This document shows, one piece after another, positions 6,621 to 13,391 of a stretch of 34,508 bases of DNA (positions within the stretch are counted from its first letter, which is position 1; every line of letters starts with the position of its first letter). The DNA is taken from assembly GCA_029558835.1 (NCBI GenBank), contig JAKQDH010000077.1, positions 1-34,508 of the forward strand, written 5' to 3'. The DNA comes from Planctomycetota bacterium. GTDB lineage: Bacteria; Planctomycetota; Phycisphaerae; UBA1845. A program made the position numbers and the translations under genes. The notes below the pieces were generated by a model, which was not told where the DNA came from, did no database searches, and saw only the letters and a list, made by a program, of their open reading frames with translations.

Positions 6621-9026
6621 ATGCCGGCAGAGGCGCAACATCTGGAGCCGATGCCCAGCGGGGACGACTGGCTGTCCCTGGAGCAAGCGGCTGCGCTGCT
6701 GCGCATGTCGCTACGAACCTTGTCGCGCCGGGCACGAAGCCTGGCTTCGGGCGCAGCGCGGGCAGGGACGCCCGCGCTCGCCCGCCTGGTCGCGGACGGG
6801 CGGGGTCGGCCGGGCTGGCATATCAGCCGAGCCCTGGATCGACGCCTAGCGCGGCTGCCCGCTGAGGATCCGCAGGACGCGCCGGCTCGGGAGGCACTAC
6901 TGACGAAGTACCCGCGGCACGCGGTTGAGCGGGCGTATGAGCGTGCCCACCTGGTTGAGAGATTCGAGCGCGCGCTCCTGGACGCCCCGCGCGGGCAGTC
7001 TGAGGCCGACGTTGCAGAAGCGTTCCTTTCGTCCTCCGGCGGTCTGGAGGGTCGGGCATCGGCCCGGACCCTCCGGCGCTGGCGGGCCGCGTATCGCAAG
7101 ACTGGGCTCGTGGCACTCATGGATCGTCGGGCGCTTGGAGCCTGCGGAAGCAGCACGGAAGACGGCAGGATGCCAGGCTCTCCCAGCTCCAGCGCCCGCG
7201 ATCCGCGAGCTGTAGAGCTTTTTTACAGCCTGTACCACACCCAAGCCCAAGAGAGCGTCGCGTACTGCCATGACGTGACCCTGCACACGGCCCGGAAAGA
7301 GGGCTGGGCGTGGCCGGCTACCGCGGCGAGCACGCGGGCCTGGCTGGACAAGTACGACAACCTGGGACTCACGTGCCTGCTGCGCGAGGGGACGCAAGCG
7401 TACTGCCGCAAGTACCTGCCCCACAACGACATCGACTACACGCTGATCCAGCCCGGCGAGATGTTCCAGAGTGACCATCACCAGTGCGATTTCTGGGTTG
7501 AGTACCAGGGCACGCAACTGCGGCCGTGGCTTACGGTTGTGCAGGACCTGCGCTCGCGGTGCATCGTCGGCTGGAACCTCGGGCCGGCGCCGCACCAGGA
7601 CGCAATCATCGCGGCGTTCGGCATGGCGTTCAGTAAGTGGGCGGTGCCGCAAGTGCTGCGGATTGACAACGGCCGCGACTTCACCAGTGCGCTGCTCACG
7701 GGCGTGACGAAAGGTGAGCGCGACCGGCTGCGCAGACTCTACGGGCGCGACTGGGCGAAGATCGAAACACGGGACGCGAACCTGGTCGAGTGCCGCGACC
7801 CGCGCTTCAAGGGAATCGTTCCCGAACTCGGAATCGCCCTGCGCTACGCCATACCATACGCACCGTGGTCGAAGGGCACTACGGAGCGCTGGTTCGGGAC
7901 CTGTGAGGGGCGGTGCGGTAAGACGTTCACTACGTACTGCGGGCGGTCCAGCCTCAAGCGGCCGGAGTGTTTGGAAGACATCCGACGCGGCTACACGCGC
8001 GAGCAGCGACGCTACCTCAAGAGCAAGTGGGGGAAAGACTGGACCAAAGTCGTCGTGCTCAAGTACGTGGACAAAAGCCGCGTACCGACGATGGACAAGG
8101 CCCGCCAGGCTATCGGCGAGTACATCGACGAATACCACAACACCGTGCACAGCGCCGAAGACCTGTTTGACTTGACGCCGCTGCAATGCTGGCGGACCGC
8201 GACCCGGTTGCGTCGTGCGGGCGAGCAGGAGTTGATGTTCCTGCTCCAGGCTCGCGGCTGCTACCGGGTCACCGGCAAGGGCGTGACGCTCAAGCTGGCC
8301 GGCGGCCGCGTGTCCTACGGGGACCGCAGCCCCGAGCTTGAGCGCTTCAAGGGCAGGGACGTGTTCATCACGGTGGACCCGAACGATGTCAGTTACTGCC
8401 AGGCGTTCACCGCGGACCGCAAGGCGTACATCGGCCGGCTGGCGAGCAACCGCCGCATCAGCCCGCGGGCGACTGCCGATGAGCTGCGCGAGGCAATGGC
8501 CGAAGTCGGGCACCACCGCAAGCGAATCAACGAGGCGACGCGGACGGCAGCCCGCCGACACTACACGGCCGTGGACATCCTGAACGCGAAGCGCCGCGAA
8601 CTGGCGGCCGAGCGAGCCGCGACGGGCACGGACGACGTGCGGGCGGTGGCGACGGTCGTGCCGGTTCACACAGGGTTCGAGGGCGTCTCGGAAGCCGCTT
8701 CAAGGCCGATCGAACGGCCGTCGCGGCGGGCTCCCGACCCGGACGTGGCTAGGGCTTTGGGCTTTGGCCGGCCGCTGACGCGCGCCGAGCCGCCGGAGCG
8801 AATGTCGTCGAGCGAGCTGCTGAAGATGATTGCGAAGACGCCAGCGCCCGAGCCGGAGCCCGATCCCTACGCGGACCTGGACCTGGCGGGGCTGGCGAAC
8901 GTGGCAGCCGAGCCTGAGCCGGACGACACGGAGTCGGAGTTGGACGCCTACTTCGCGGCGCGGGAGCGCGAATCCATGCGGTGGCTTGAGGGGCGCGGCC
9001 GCCGGGCGAAGGGGGACAAGCCATGA
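6621..9026 (+). CDS. MuA-type DDE transposase
   Basis: The 801-residue protein would join the element ends to target DNA by replicative transposition. Residues 14-80 carry a helix-turn-helix region (WLSLEQAAALLRMSLRTLSR). A second DNA-binding region with a YPRHAVERAYERA helix and TLRRWRAAYRKTG spans about 95-165. The integrase-core catalytic residues are visible: D285 in MFQSDHHQCDFWV, D349 in LRIDNGRDF and E422 in WSKGTTERWFG. A beta-barrel follows, and an acidic Pro/Glu-rich tail (about 735-790) probably contacts the ATPase. ATG 6621 is chosen because it follows the HTH gene stop by five bases; the same frame stays open further upstream but runs through two other genes. The stop overlaps the next gene by four bases. 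MuA itself is 663 residues, so this is a long version. The frame is intact. Confidence 0.92.
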   Translation: MPAEAQHLEPMPSGDDWLSLEQAAALLRMSLRTLSRRARSLASGAARAGTPALARLVADGRGRPGWHISRALDRRLARLPAEDPQDAPAREALLTKYPRHAVERAYERAHLVERFERALLDAPRGQSEADVAEAFLSSSGGLEGRASARTLRRWRAAYRKTGLVALMDRRALGACGSSTEDGRMPGSPSSSARDPRAVELFYSLYHTQAQESVAYCHDVTLHTARKEGWAWPATAASTRAWLDKYDNLGLTCLLREGTQAYCRKYLPHNDIDYTLIQPGEMFQSDHHQCDFWVEYQGTQLRPWLTVVQDLRSRCIVGWNLGPAPHQDAIIAAFGMAFSKWAVPQVLRIDNGRDFTSALLTGVTKGERDRLRRLYGRDWAKIETRDANLVECRDPRFKGIVPELGIALRYAIPYAPWSKGTTERWFGTCEGRCGKTFTTYCGRSSLKRPECLEDIRRGYTREQRRYLKSKWGKDWTKVVVLKYVDKSRVPTMDKARQAIGEYIDEYHNTVHSAEDLFDLTPLQCWRTATRLRRAGEQELMFLLQARGCYRVTGKGVTLKLAGGRVSYGDRSPELERFKGRDVFITVDPNDVSYCQAFTADRKAYIGRLASNRRISPRATADELREAMAEVGHHRKRINEATRTAARRHYTAVDILNAKRRELAAERAATGTDDVRAVATVVPVHTGFEGVSEAASRPIERPSRRAPDPDVARALGFGRPLTRAEPPERMSSSELLKMIAKTPAPEPEPDPYADLDLAGLANVAAEPEPDDTESELDAYFAARERESMRWLEGRGRRAKGDKP

Positions 9027-10174
9027 CCGAGCCAACCGACAGGCAAGGCGATGCGTTCGACGTGCTCTCCGCGGAGAGCCGGGTCGTCCGCTCTGCCCGG
9101 TACATGCCTGAGGATCAACCACTGAGCGACGCCCAGCGGCGCGACGTGGCGGACCGCTGCCGGCAGTTTATGGGCGAGCACCGCGTCACCCGCGACCAGG
9201 TCGGACGGGCGGTAGGGCTGGCCGGTGGCACCGTGTCGAAGCTGCTCGGCCACAAGTATCACGGGACCGCGGGCGACCGGTATCTGGCCCGCCTCAACAA
9301 CTGGCTTGAACTGGCGGCCCAGCAGCACAATCTGATCGGTGGCAAGCAGTGGGTTGAAACGGCGGTCGCCCGCGACGTGCTCGCTGTCGTCGGCATCGTG
9401 GCGGAAACATGCAAGATTGGCGTGCTGTTCGGGCCGGCTCAGATAGGCAAGACCTTCACCCTGCAAGCAATCGAGGGCGACGCGCGTTTCGGCTCACCGC
9501 TGCTGATCCGCGTAGATGAATCGCGTACCTGCCCGTGCGCGCTGTGCAAGCATGTGGCGACCCGGTTCAACCTGTCCACGCGGGGCAGCTTCGATGCGAT
9601 CTTCAGCCGGCTGGTGACACGGTTGCGCGGCACCAAGCGGCTGCTCATCTTCGACGAAATCGACCGCGCTCAGTACCGGACCCTGGAGTTTCTCAGGGAC
9701 TTGCACGACGAAACTGGCTGCCCGCTCCTGCTGTGCGGCAAGCCGGTCATCTACGACCGCCTGGGCTTCCGGGAAGCCGGGGGCTTCAAGCAAGTGATGG
9801 ACCAGCTCTCGGGCCGGGTCGTGGTCTGCCGCGACCTGCTGGAGCGCACGCGCGACCGGGACGGCAGGCCGGGCGAGCCGCTGTACACGCTGGCAGACAT
9901 TCGAGCCCTGGTCGGCCAGGCCGGCTTGCAACTGCGGGTCACGCCGGATGCCGAGCGGTGGCTGCAAGATCGGGCGTGCACGCTCGGCCAGGGCGGGGTC
10001 GGCAAGGCCCTGGTGTACTTGTACCTGGGGGCGAAGCTGGCATTTGTCCAGGGCGACGACGTGTTGACCAGCGACCACCTGGAGGCGGTCGTAGACCTGG
10101 CGATGGGGCACGAGGACGCGGCCCGCCGAGCAGCGATGGTGGCCGATTCGGCGAGCATGCGACACGCTGTTTAA
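9023..10174 (+). CDS. MuB-type AAA+ transposition ATPase
   Basis: The 383-residue protein is the partner of the transposase; in Mu, MuB coats target DNA, stimulates strand transfer and gives target immunity. An N-terminal helix-turn-helix (about 53-97, RVTRDQVGRAVGLAGGTVSK) matches the MuB layout. Walker A is GPAQIGKT (137-144) and Walker B is LLIFDEID with D211/E212. A cluster of cysteines, CPCALC (170-175), sits between them and could bind metal, which is not a feature I associate with MuB. The start overlaps the transposase stop (ATGA). A strong terminator and the right end of the element follow directly. The frame is intact, which suggests recent or ongoing mobility. Confidence 0.9.
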   Translation: MTEPTDRQGDAFDVLSAESRVVRSARYMPEDQPLSDAQRRDVADRCRQFMGEHRVTRDQVGRAVGLAGGTVSKLLGHKYHGTAGDRYLARLNNWLELAAQQHNLIGGKQWVETAVARDVLAVVGIVAETCKIGVLFGPAQIGKTFTLQAIEGDARFGSPLLIRVDESRTCPCALCKHVATRFNLSTRGSFDAIFSRLVTRLRGTKRLLIFDEIDRAQYRTLEFLRDLHDETGCPLLLCGKPVIYDRLGFREAGGFKQVMDQLSGRVVVCRDLLERTRDRDGRPGEPLYTLADIRALVGQAGLQLRVTPDAERWLQDRACTLGQGGVGKALVYLYLGAKLAFVQGDDVLTSDHLEAVVDLAMGHEDAARRAAMVADSASMRHAV

Positions 10175-10218
10175 CGCGGTGCGAACGGGTTGAACCCGTG
10201 CACTGCTGCTGAAAACCC

Positions 10219-10272
10219 GGCTCCCTGTTGGACCTGCTGAACGGCGCGACGCAGGCCAGCAGGGAGCCTTTT
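10219..10272 (+). terminator. Intrinsic terminator after the ATPase gene
   Basis: Thirteen-bp arms GGCTCCCTGTTGG and CCAGCAGGGAGCC (one mismatch) close a loop with its own small stem and are followed by TTTT. It ends the rightward operon just before the right-end binding sites. Confidence 0.85.
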
Positions 10273-10284
10273 GCATATGGGCGT

Positions 10285-10302
10285 TTGGCCAAGTCGGTTG
10301 CG
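10285..10302 (+). repeat. Putative transposase-binding site R2
   Basis: TTGGCCAAGTCGGTTGCG is a slightly shorter version of the adjacent R1 site in the same orientation; the two are nearly in tandem. Confidence 0.6.
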
Positions 10303-10304
10303 TC

Positions 10305-10326
10305 GTGGCCAAGTGTCGGTTGCCCT
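10305..10326 (+). repeat. Putative transposase-binding site R1
   Basis: This reads GTGGCCAAGTGTCGGTTGCC plus CT. It shares the GTGGCCAAGT head and TGCCCT tail with the inverted L2 site (991-1012), and matches 877-898 except at two bases. Confidence 0.7.
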
Positions 10327-10330
10327 TATA

Positions 10331-10342
10331 GTTTCTTTCATA
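10331..10342 (-). repeat. Right terminal inverted repeat
   Basis: GTTTCTTTCATA is the exact inverse of 913-924. The CA at 10339-10340 is the likely terminus. Confidence 0.7.
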
Positions 10343-10752
10343 ATACCCTCCTAACCTGCCACCTGCCGCGGGCGGTCTGCCATCGTGACAGAACCGCACG
10401 CCCGGCCGTTCCGGCCTCGTCATAACCTATTGTGAAATGCCAAGTTACGGACGCCAGCGTCCGGCTTGCCGTTGGCACGGTGTTTGCGAACACCTTCGCC
10501 CGGGGCCGGCGAACAGTTGCGGCCGGGATGGCGCACGCGGAGGCCGGCCCGAGGCAGAGTGGTCGCGTCCGCACGCGTGGCATTCGCGTGCCGCCGATGG
10601 CCGCGGGGTTTTAGCGGAGGGCGGCGACAGCGCCCTGCGGCGGCTGTCCACCCGTGGCAGGGGGCACAGCGGACAGGCTGGTGGCCAAGGCGGTGCCGGA
10701 TGCGGCTCCGGGACGACCGATCGGAAACCAAGCTCGAAAGGAGTGTGCTGCC
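10341..10752 (+). other. Upstream region and long leader of the Hsp20 cluster
   Basis: No gene is seen. The region holds the sigma-54-type promoter at 10472-10488. If that promoter is used, transcription starts near 10500 and leaves a GC-rich leader of about 250 bases before the first Hsp20 gene. A GGCTCC segment at about 10700 could pair with the GGAG ribosome site, but the pairing is short. Confidence 0.5.
10472..10488 (+). promoter_or_regulatory. Sigma-54 (RpoN) -24/-12 promoter
   Basis: TTGGCACGGTGTTTGCG matches the consensus TGGCAC, five bases, TTGC exactly, with the -24 GG and -12 GC dinucleotides at the required spacing. It lies upstream of the Hsp20 cluster in the same direction. Use of this promoter would need an enhancer-binding activator; no activator gene is in the window. 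Confidence 0.65.
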
Positions 10753-11208
10753 ATGACCATCCGTGTATTCAATCCTCTGGTTCCCGCAACCCGGTTACGC
10801 GGGGAAATGGACCGGTTGTTCAGTGACCTGGCCGCCAACCTCCCCTGGCCGGGCTGGTTGGCGGAGACGGGCGCGTCGGCGTTCCCCGCCCTGAACGTCT
10901 GGGAGGACGAGCAGTGCCTCTACGCCGAGGCGGAGTTGCCGGGCATGCAGATGGACGACCTTGAGCTGCTCGTCGTCGGCAACGAACTGACCATCAAGGG
11001 CGAACGTAAGGCGGGCGAGGAGGATGAGGCCGTGTACCACCGGCGCGAGCGCGGTGTCGGTGCGTTCAGTCGTGTCGTCCGGCTGCCGGTCGAGATCGAC
11101 GCGAACAAAGTCGAGGCGCGGTTGCAGGACGGCGTGCTCACCGTGAAGCTGCCGAAAGCGGAGGCCGCTCGCCCGCGCAAGATCGAGGTGAAGTGTGTGA
11201 CGAAGTAG
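10753..11208 (+). CDS. Hsp20/alpha-crystallin small heat-shock protein (1)
   Basis: The 151-residue protein has a short N-terminal arm, an alpha-crystallin domain at about 45-135 and a C-terminal anchor. Family marks are LYAEAELPGMQMDDLELLVV, ELTIKGERK, GAFSRVVRLPVEID, the DGVLTVKLPK motif, and the C-terminal I-x-V anchor in RKIEVK. Small heat-shock proteins hold unfolded cytosolic proteins for later refolding. ATG 10753 has AAGGAG at the right distance, so the longer frame upstream is not used. It is the first of three Hsp20 genes in the same direction, 63 bases from the second, behind the sigma-54 promoter. Confidence 0.93.
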   Translation: MTIRVFNPLVPATRLRGEMDRLFSDLAANLPWPGWLAETGASAFPALNVWEDEQCLYAEAELPGMQMDDLELLVVGNELTIKGERKAGEEDEAVYHRRERGVGAFSRVVRLPVEIDANKVEARLQDGVLTVKLPKAEAARPRKIEVKCVTK

Positions 11209-11271
11209 GTACTCCCGCAACGTCGCCCGCATGCCCGCGGGCGAAGGGATCAGCCGCAAGGAGTGACCGGC

Positions 11272-11673
11272 ATGACCACCGAAACCACGATGCAGAGGAA
11301 GACGGACAGCGAAGTGACGCAGACGGAGCCGACGCGCAGCGGGCGTCAGTATCGCCCGAACGTCGACATCATTGAGCAGCCCGGTCATCTGTTGATCCGG
11401 GCCGACATGGCCGGCGTGCGCGGTGACCAGATCGACGTGCGGTTTGAGAACGGCACGCTCACGATCTTCGGTCCGGCGGCCCAGCGGCAGCAGCAGAACA
11501 CGGAATACCTGCTGTGCGAGTACGGTGTGGGCGACTTCTACCGTACGTTCCGCGTCAGCGAGGCAATCGACGCCCAGCAGATCACGGCCGCGTATCAGCA
11601 CGGCGTGCTGACGCTGCACCTGCCGAAGGTGCCGGCCGTTCAGCCGCGGAAGATCGCGGTGAAGGCGGGTTAG
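11272..11673 (+). CDS. Hsp20/alpha-crystallin small heat-shock protein (2)
   Basis: The 133-residue protein has a polar Thr/Glu-rich N-terminus and an alpha-crystallin domain from about residue 28 (YRPNVDIIEQPGHLLIRADM). GDFYRTFRVSEAID, HGVLTLHLPK and a C-terminal RKIAVK anchor follow. ATG 11272 is preferred over GTG 11263 because AAGGAG lies 8 bases before it. The sequence is clearly divergent from its two neighbours, so the three are old paralogues, not recent duplicates. The distinct N-terminal arms suggest they could form mixed or separate oligomers. Confidence 0.92.
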   Translation: MTTETTMQRKTDSEVTQTEPTRSGRQYRPNVDIIEQPGHLLIRADMAGVRGDQIDVRFENGTLTIFGPAAQRQQQNTEYLLCEYGVGDFYRTFRVSEAIDAQQITAAYQHGVLTLHLPKVPAVQPRKIAVKAG

Positions 11674-11699
11674 GAACGCCGAGCTGCCGGCTGGGGTGG

Positions 11700-11720
11700 C
11701 CCAGGTCCTGCGGACCTGGG
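11700..11720 (+). terminator. Hairpin between the second and third Hsp20 genes
   Basis: Perfect 9-bp arms CCCAGGTCC and GGACCTGGG enclose TGC. No U-tract follows, so partial termination or message stabilisation are both possible. Just downstream (about 11757-11795) is a decayed copy of the palindromic repeat seen at 21504-21540. Confidence 0.45.
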
Positions 11721-11867
11721 GGACTGATGAAGGGTGCGCCGACCACGGGTGCCGACTGCATGCTCACCCGCGACTGCGGTTGCGGGAAGGTGCGGCACTC
11801 GGATGACGCGGAAGTACACCAGCGGCCAATCGGGCAGCAGTGCATTACACGAAAGGAGGCGAGTATC

Positions 11868-12365
11868 ATGTCAATCATTCCCTGGCGAAACAAGCGTGGC
11901 GAAACGGAGTCCACGGACCTGGCGGAGCTGAGTTCGTTTGACCAGTTCCGCACGGAGATGGAGCGCACCTTCGATCGGTTCCTGCGCGACCCCTGGGGCA
12001 TGGTGAGCATGCCGATGACGCGCCTGGGCGCCTGGGCGCCGTCGATAGACGTCACGGAGAGCGACACCGAGGTGACCGTCCAGGCGGAGATCCCCGGCGT
12101 CGATCCGAAGGAACTCGACATCTCCATCACCGGCGACATGCTGACGATCTCCGGCAAGAAGGAGGCGAGCACCGAACGCAAGGGTGCGAACTACTACTGT
12201 TCGGAGCGGCGTTTTGGCAGCTTCCAGCGCAGCGTGCGGCTGCCGGCCGGGGTGGACACGGAGAAGGTCTCGGCGCAGCATGCCAACGGTGTGGTGGCCA
12301 TCACGCTGAAGAAGCAGCCCGGCGCCATGCCGAAACGCATCACCGTCAAGACCGCGGACAAGTAG
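11868..12365 (+). CDS. Hsp20/alpha-crystallin small heat-shock protein (3)
   Basis: The 165-residue product has an N-terminal arm with FRTEMERTFDRFLRDPWG, typical of bacterial class A Hsp20s. An alpha-crystallin domain follows (APSIDVTESDTEVTVQAEIP, LTISGKKEAS, FGSFQRSVRLPAGVD), with a C-terminal RITVK anchor. The usual GVLT motif is altered to NGVVAITLKK. AAGGAGG precedes ATG 11868. It is separated from the second gene by 194 bases holding a hairpin and a repeat fragment, so it may have extra regulation of its own. Upstream in-frame codons run into repeat-derived sequence and are not counted. Confidence 0.93.
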   Translation: MSIIPWRNKRGETESTDLAELSSFDQFRTEMERTFDRFLRDPWGMVSMPMTRLGAWAPSIDVTESDTEVTVQAEIPGVDPKELDISITGDMLTISGKKEASTERKGANYYCSERRFGSFQRSVRLPAGVDTEKVSAQHANGVVAITLKKQPGAMPKRITVKTADK

Positions 12366-12390
12366 CCGGCTGCCCGCGTGGAGTCAACGC

Positions 12391-12420
12391 CCGGTCGGTG
12401 CCGATTGGGGCGCCGACCGG
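12391..12420. terminator. Bidirectional hairpin between convergent genes
   Basis: Twelve-bp arms CCGGTCGGTGCC and GGCGCCGACCGG (one G-U pair) enclose GATTGG between the third Hsp20 gene and the convergent release-factor-like gene. No U-tract follows. A second short GC hairpin lies near 12445-12464. Confidence 0.55.
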
Positions 12421-12517
12421 CGTGGAGTCGTTCGCGCCGATGTAGCGCCGCCCCCGCGGGCGGCGTGGTTGTTGATGACGCTCTGACACTTCCATGCCGA
12501 TCACGGCGGGGCGGATG

Positions 12518-13072
12518 CTACACTGAACGCAACGGGTCCAGCCCCGCGCCCGCCCGGAGGCGGGTGACGCCGTCCCACAGCTTCGGATCGTTCCGCAGGA
12601 ACTTCAGAAGCTGCGCGGTAGAAACGCCCAGCACCTGCGCTGTGTCGGGAACCCGGCACTCATGGGCCGCCAGGACATCGAGAATCTCTGCTACCGCCAG
12701 GGGGTAACGCGCGTCCCGCCGACCGACCACGATCCGCCCGTCGCGCGAGATACACTGGGCCAGTAGTTCGCTGACTCGGTACCGTTCCGCGTCGAGGTGC
12801 GCCCGCACGTTCAGCGCCAGGGCCGCCCGCAGGCGACGCAGGGCTCGCGCCTTGTTGACGTGTTGTGAACGCTCCTCAGTGGCGGTCACAGCCAGGCCCG
12901 TCGGCAGGTGTCGCAGGCGAACGGCCGAGCTGGTCTTGTTGCGTTTCTGTCCCCCCGGCCCGCGCGACCGATAACAGTCCACCTCGCACTGTCCGATCAG
13001 GGCCTGGTCGTCCAGGTGCAGGAAGCGCAGTGCCCCCAGCGTGCTGTCATCGCCCTCGTGTGGCTGCGCCAT
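12518..13072 (-). CDS. GGQ-domain peptide chain release factor-like protein
   Basis: The 184-residue protein carries the class-I release factor catalytic domain: [20 protein letters not shown] with the GGQ tripeptide at 40-42, the loop that triggers peptidyl-tRNA hydrolysis in the ribosome. It lacks the stop-codon-reading domain of RF1/RF2, so a rescue role like ArfB is possible. After the GGQ domain (to about residue 100), the second half differs from the basic tail of ArfB. It has helices [20 protein letters not shown] and [17 protein letters not shown] that look like a small helix-turn-helix domain. ATG 13072 is chosen because the conserved region begins soon after; the frame stays open upstream. 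It converges with the Hsp20 cluster. Confidence 0.8.
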   Translation of the reverse strand: MAQPHEGDDSTLGALRFLHLDDQALIGQCEVDCYRSRGPGGQKRNKTSSAVRLRHLPTGLAVTATEERSQHVNKARALRRLRAALALNVRAHLDAERYRVSELLAQCISRDGRIVVGRRDARYPLAVAEILDVLAAHECRVPDTAQVLGVSTAQLLKFLRNDPKLWDGVTRLRAGAGLDPLRSV

Positions 13073-13391
13073 GGGGGAGGTCTCCGGTTCGATCCGCACG
13101 ACTCGCGTCAGGGCCGCGCCCGCCGACCGGTCCCGTCGCAAGTCATCCGTGCTGCATGCCGATAACTGCGCCAGAGTCCCGACGCCTGCCTCCTGCAACG
13201 CCGGACGGAACCCCTCTCCCCTGGGAGAGAGGGCGGGGTGCGGGGAAATCCCGCTGGGGTCCGACCCTCGCCCAACCCGTTCCTGGAGCAGGCGGGGTCG
13301 GTGTCAGAAGCTCTCACGCGCAGGCCGGCCGGCGCGGGTCCGCCCCGCGGCGTGCCTTGATCTCTGCGCCGGTCAGTCCGGGAGTCCGAGC
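13073..13391. other. Intergenic region with palindromic repeat
   Basis: No gene is seen. It contains a CCCCTCTCCC/GGGAGAGAGGG hairpin at 13211-13232 followed by GCGGGGTGCGGGG-type sequence. This is a member of the repeat class also present at 17906 and 21419-21591. Promoters for the two divergent genes should lie here, but none is clear. Confidence 0.5.

Larger units (their letters stand above)
915..10340 (+). mobile_element. Mu-like transposable element / defective prophage carrying a capsid gene
   Basis: The boundaries are TGAAAGAAAC at 915-924 and its exact inverse GTTTCTTTCA at 10331-10340, giving the 5'-TG...CA-3' ends typical of Mu-type DDE transposition. Related ~22-bp sites sit just inside both ends. 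The cargo includes a MuA-type transposase, a MuB-type ATPase, a gpT-type capsid protein, a tape-measure-like protein and small regulators. At about 9.4 kb it is far smaller than Mu (about 37 kb) and lacks recognisable terminase, portal, protease, sheath and baseplate genes. The transposition genes are last in their operon and next to the right end, unlike Mu, where they are early genes close to the left end. The five bases outside each end (TTCTA and TAATA) do not form a clean duplication. It could be a decayed prophage, a satellite or a domesticated element. Confidence 0.75.

Noticed and set aside
6897..8669. Long minus-strand frame opposite the transposase
   Set aside because: It is antisense to the DDE domain, whose motifs are unambiguous.
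11727..11867. N-terminal extension of the third Hsp20
   Set aside because: The sequence derives partly from a palindromic repeat fragment, and ATG 11868 has an ideal AAGGAGG.
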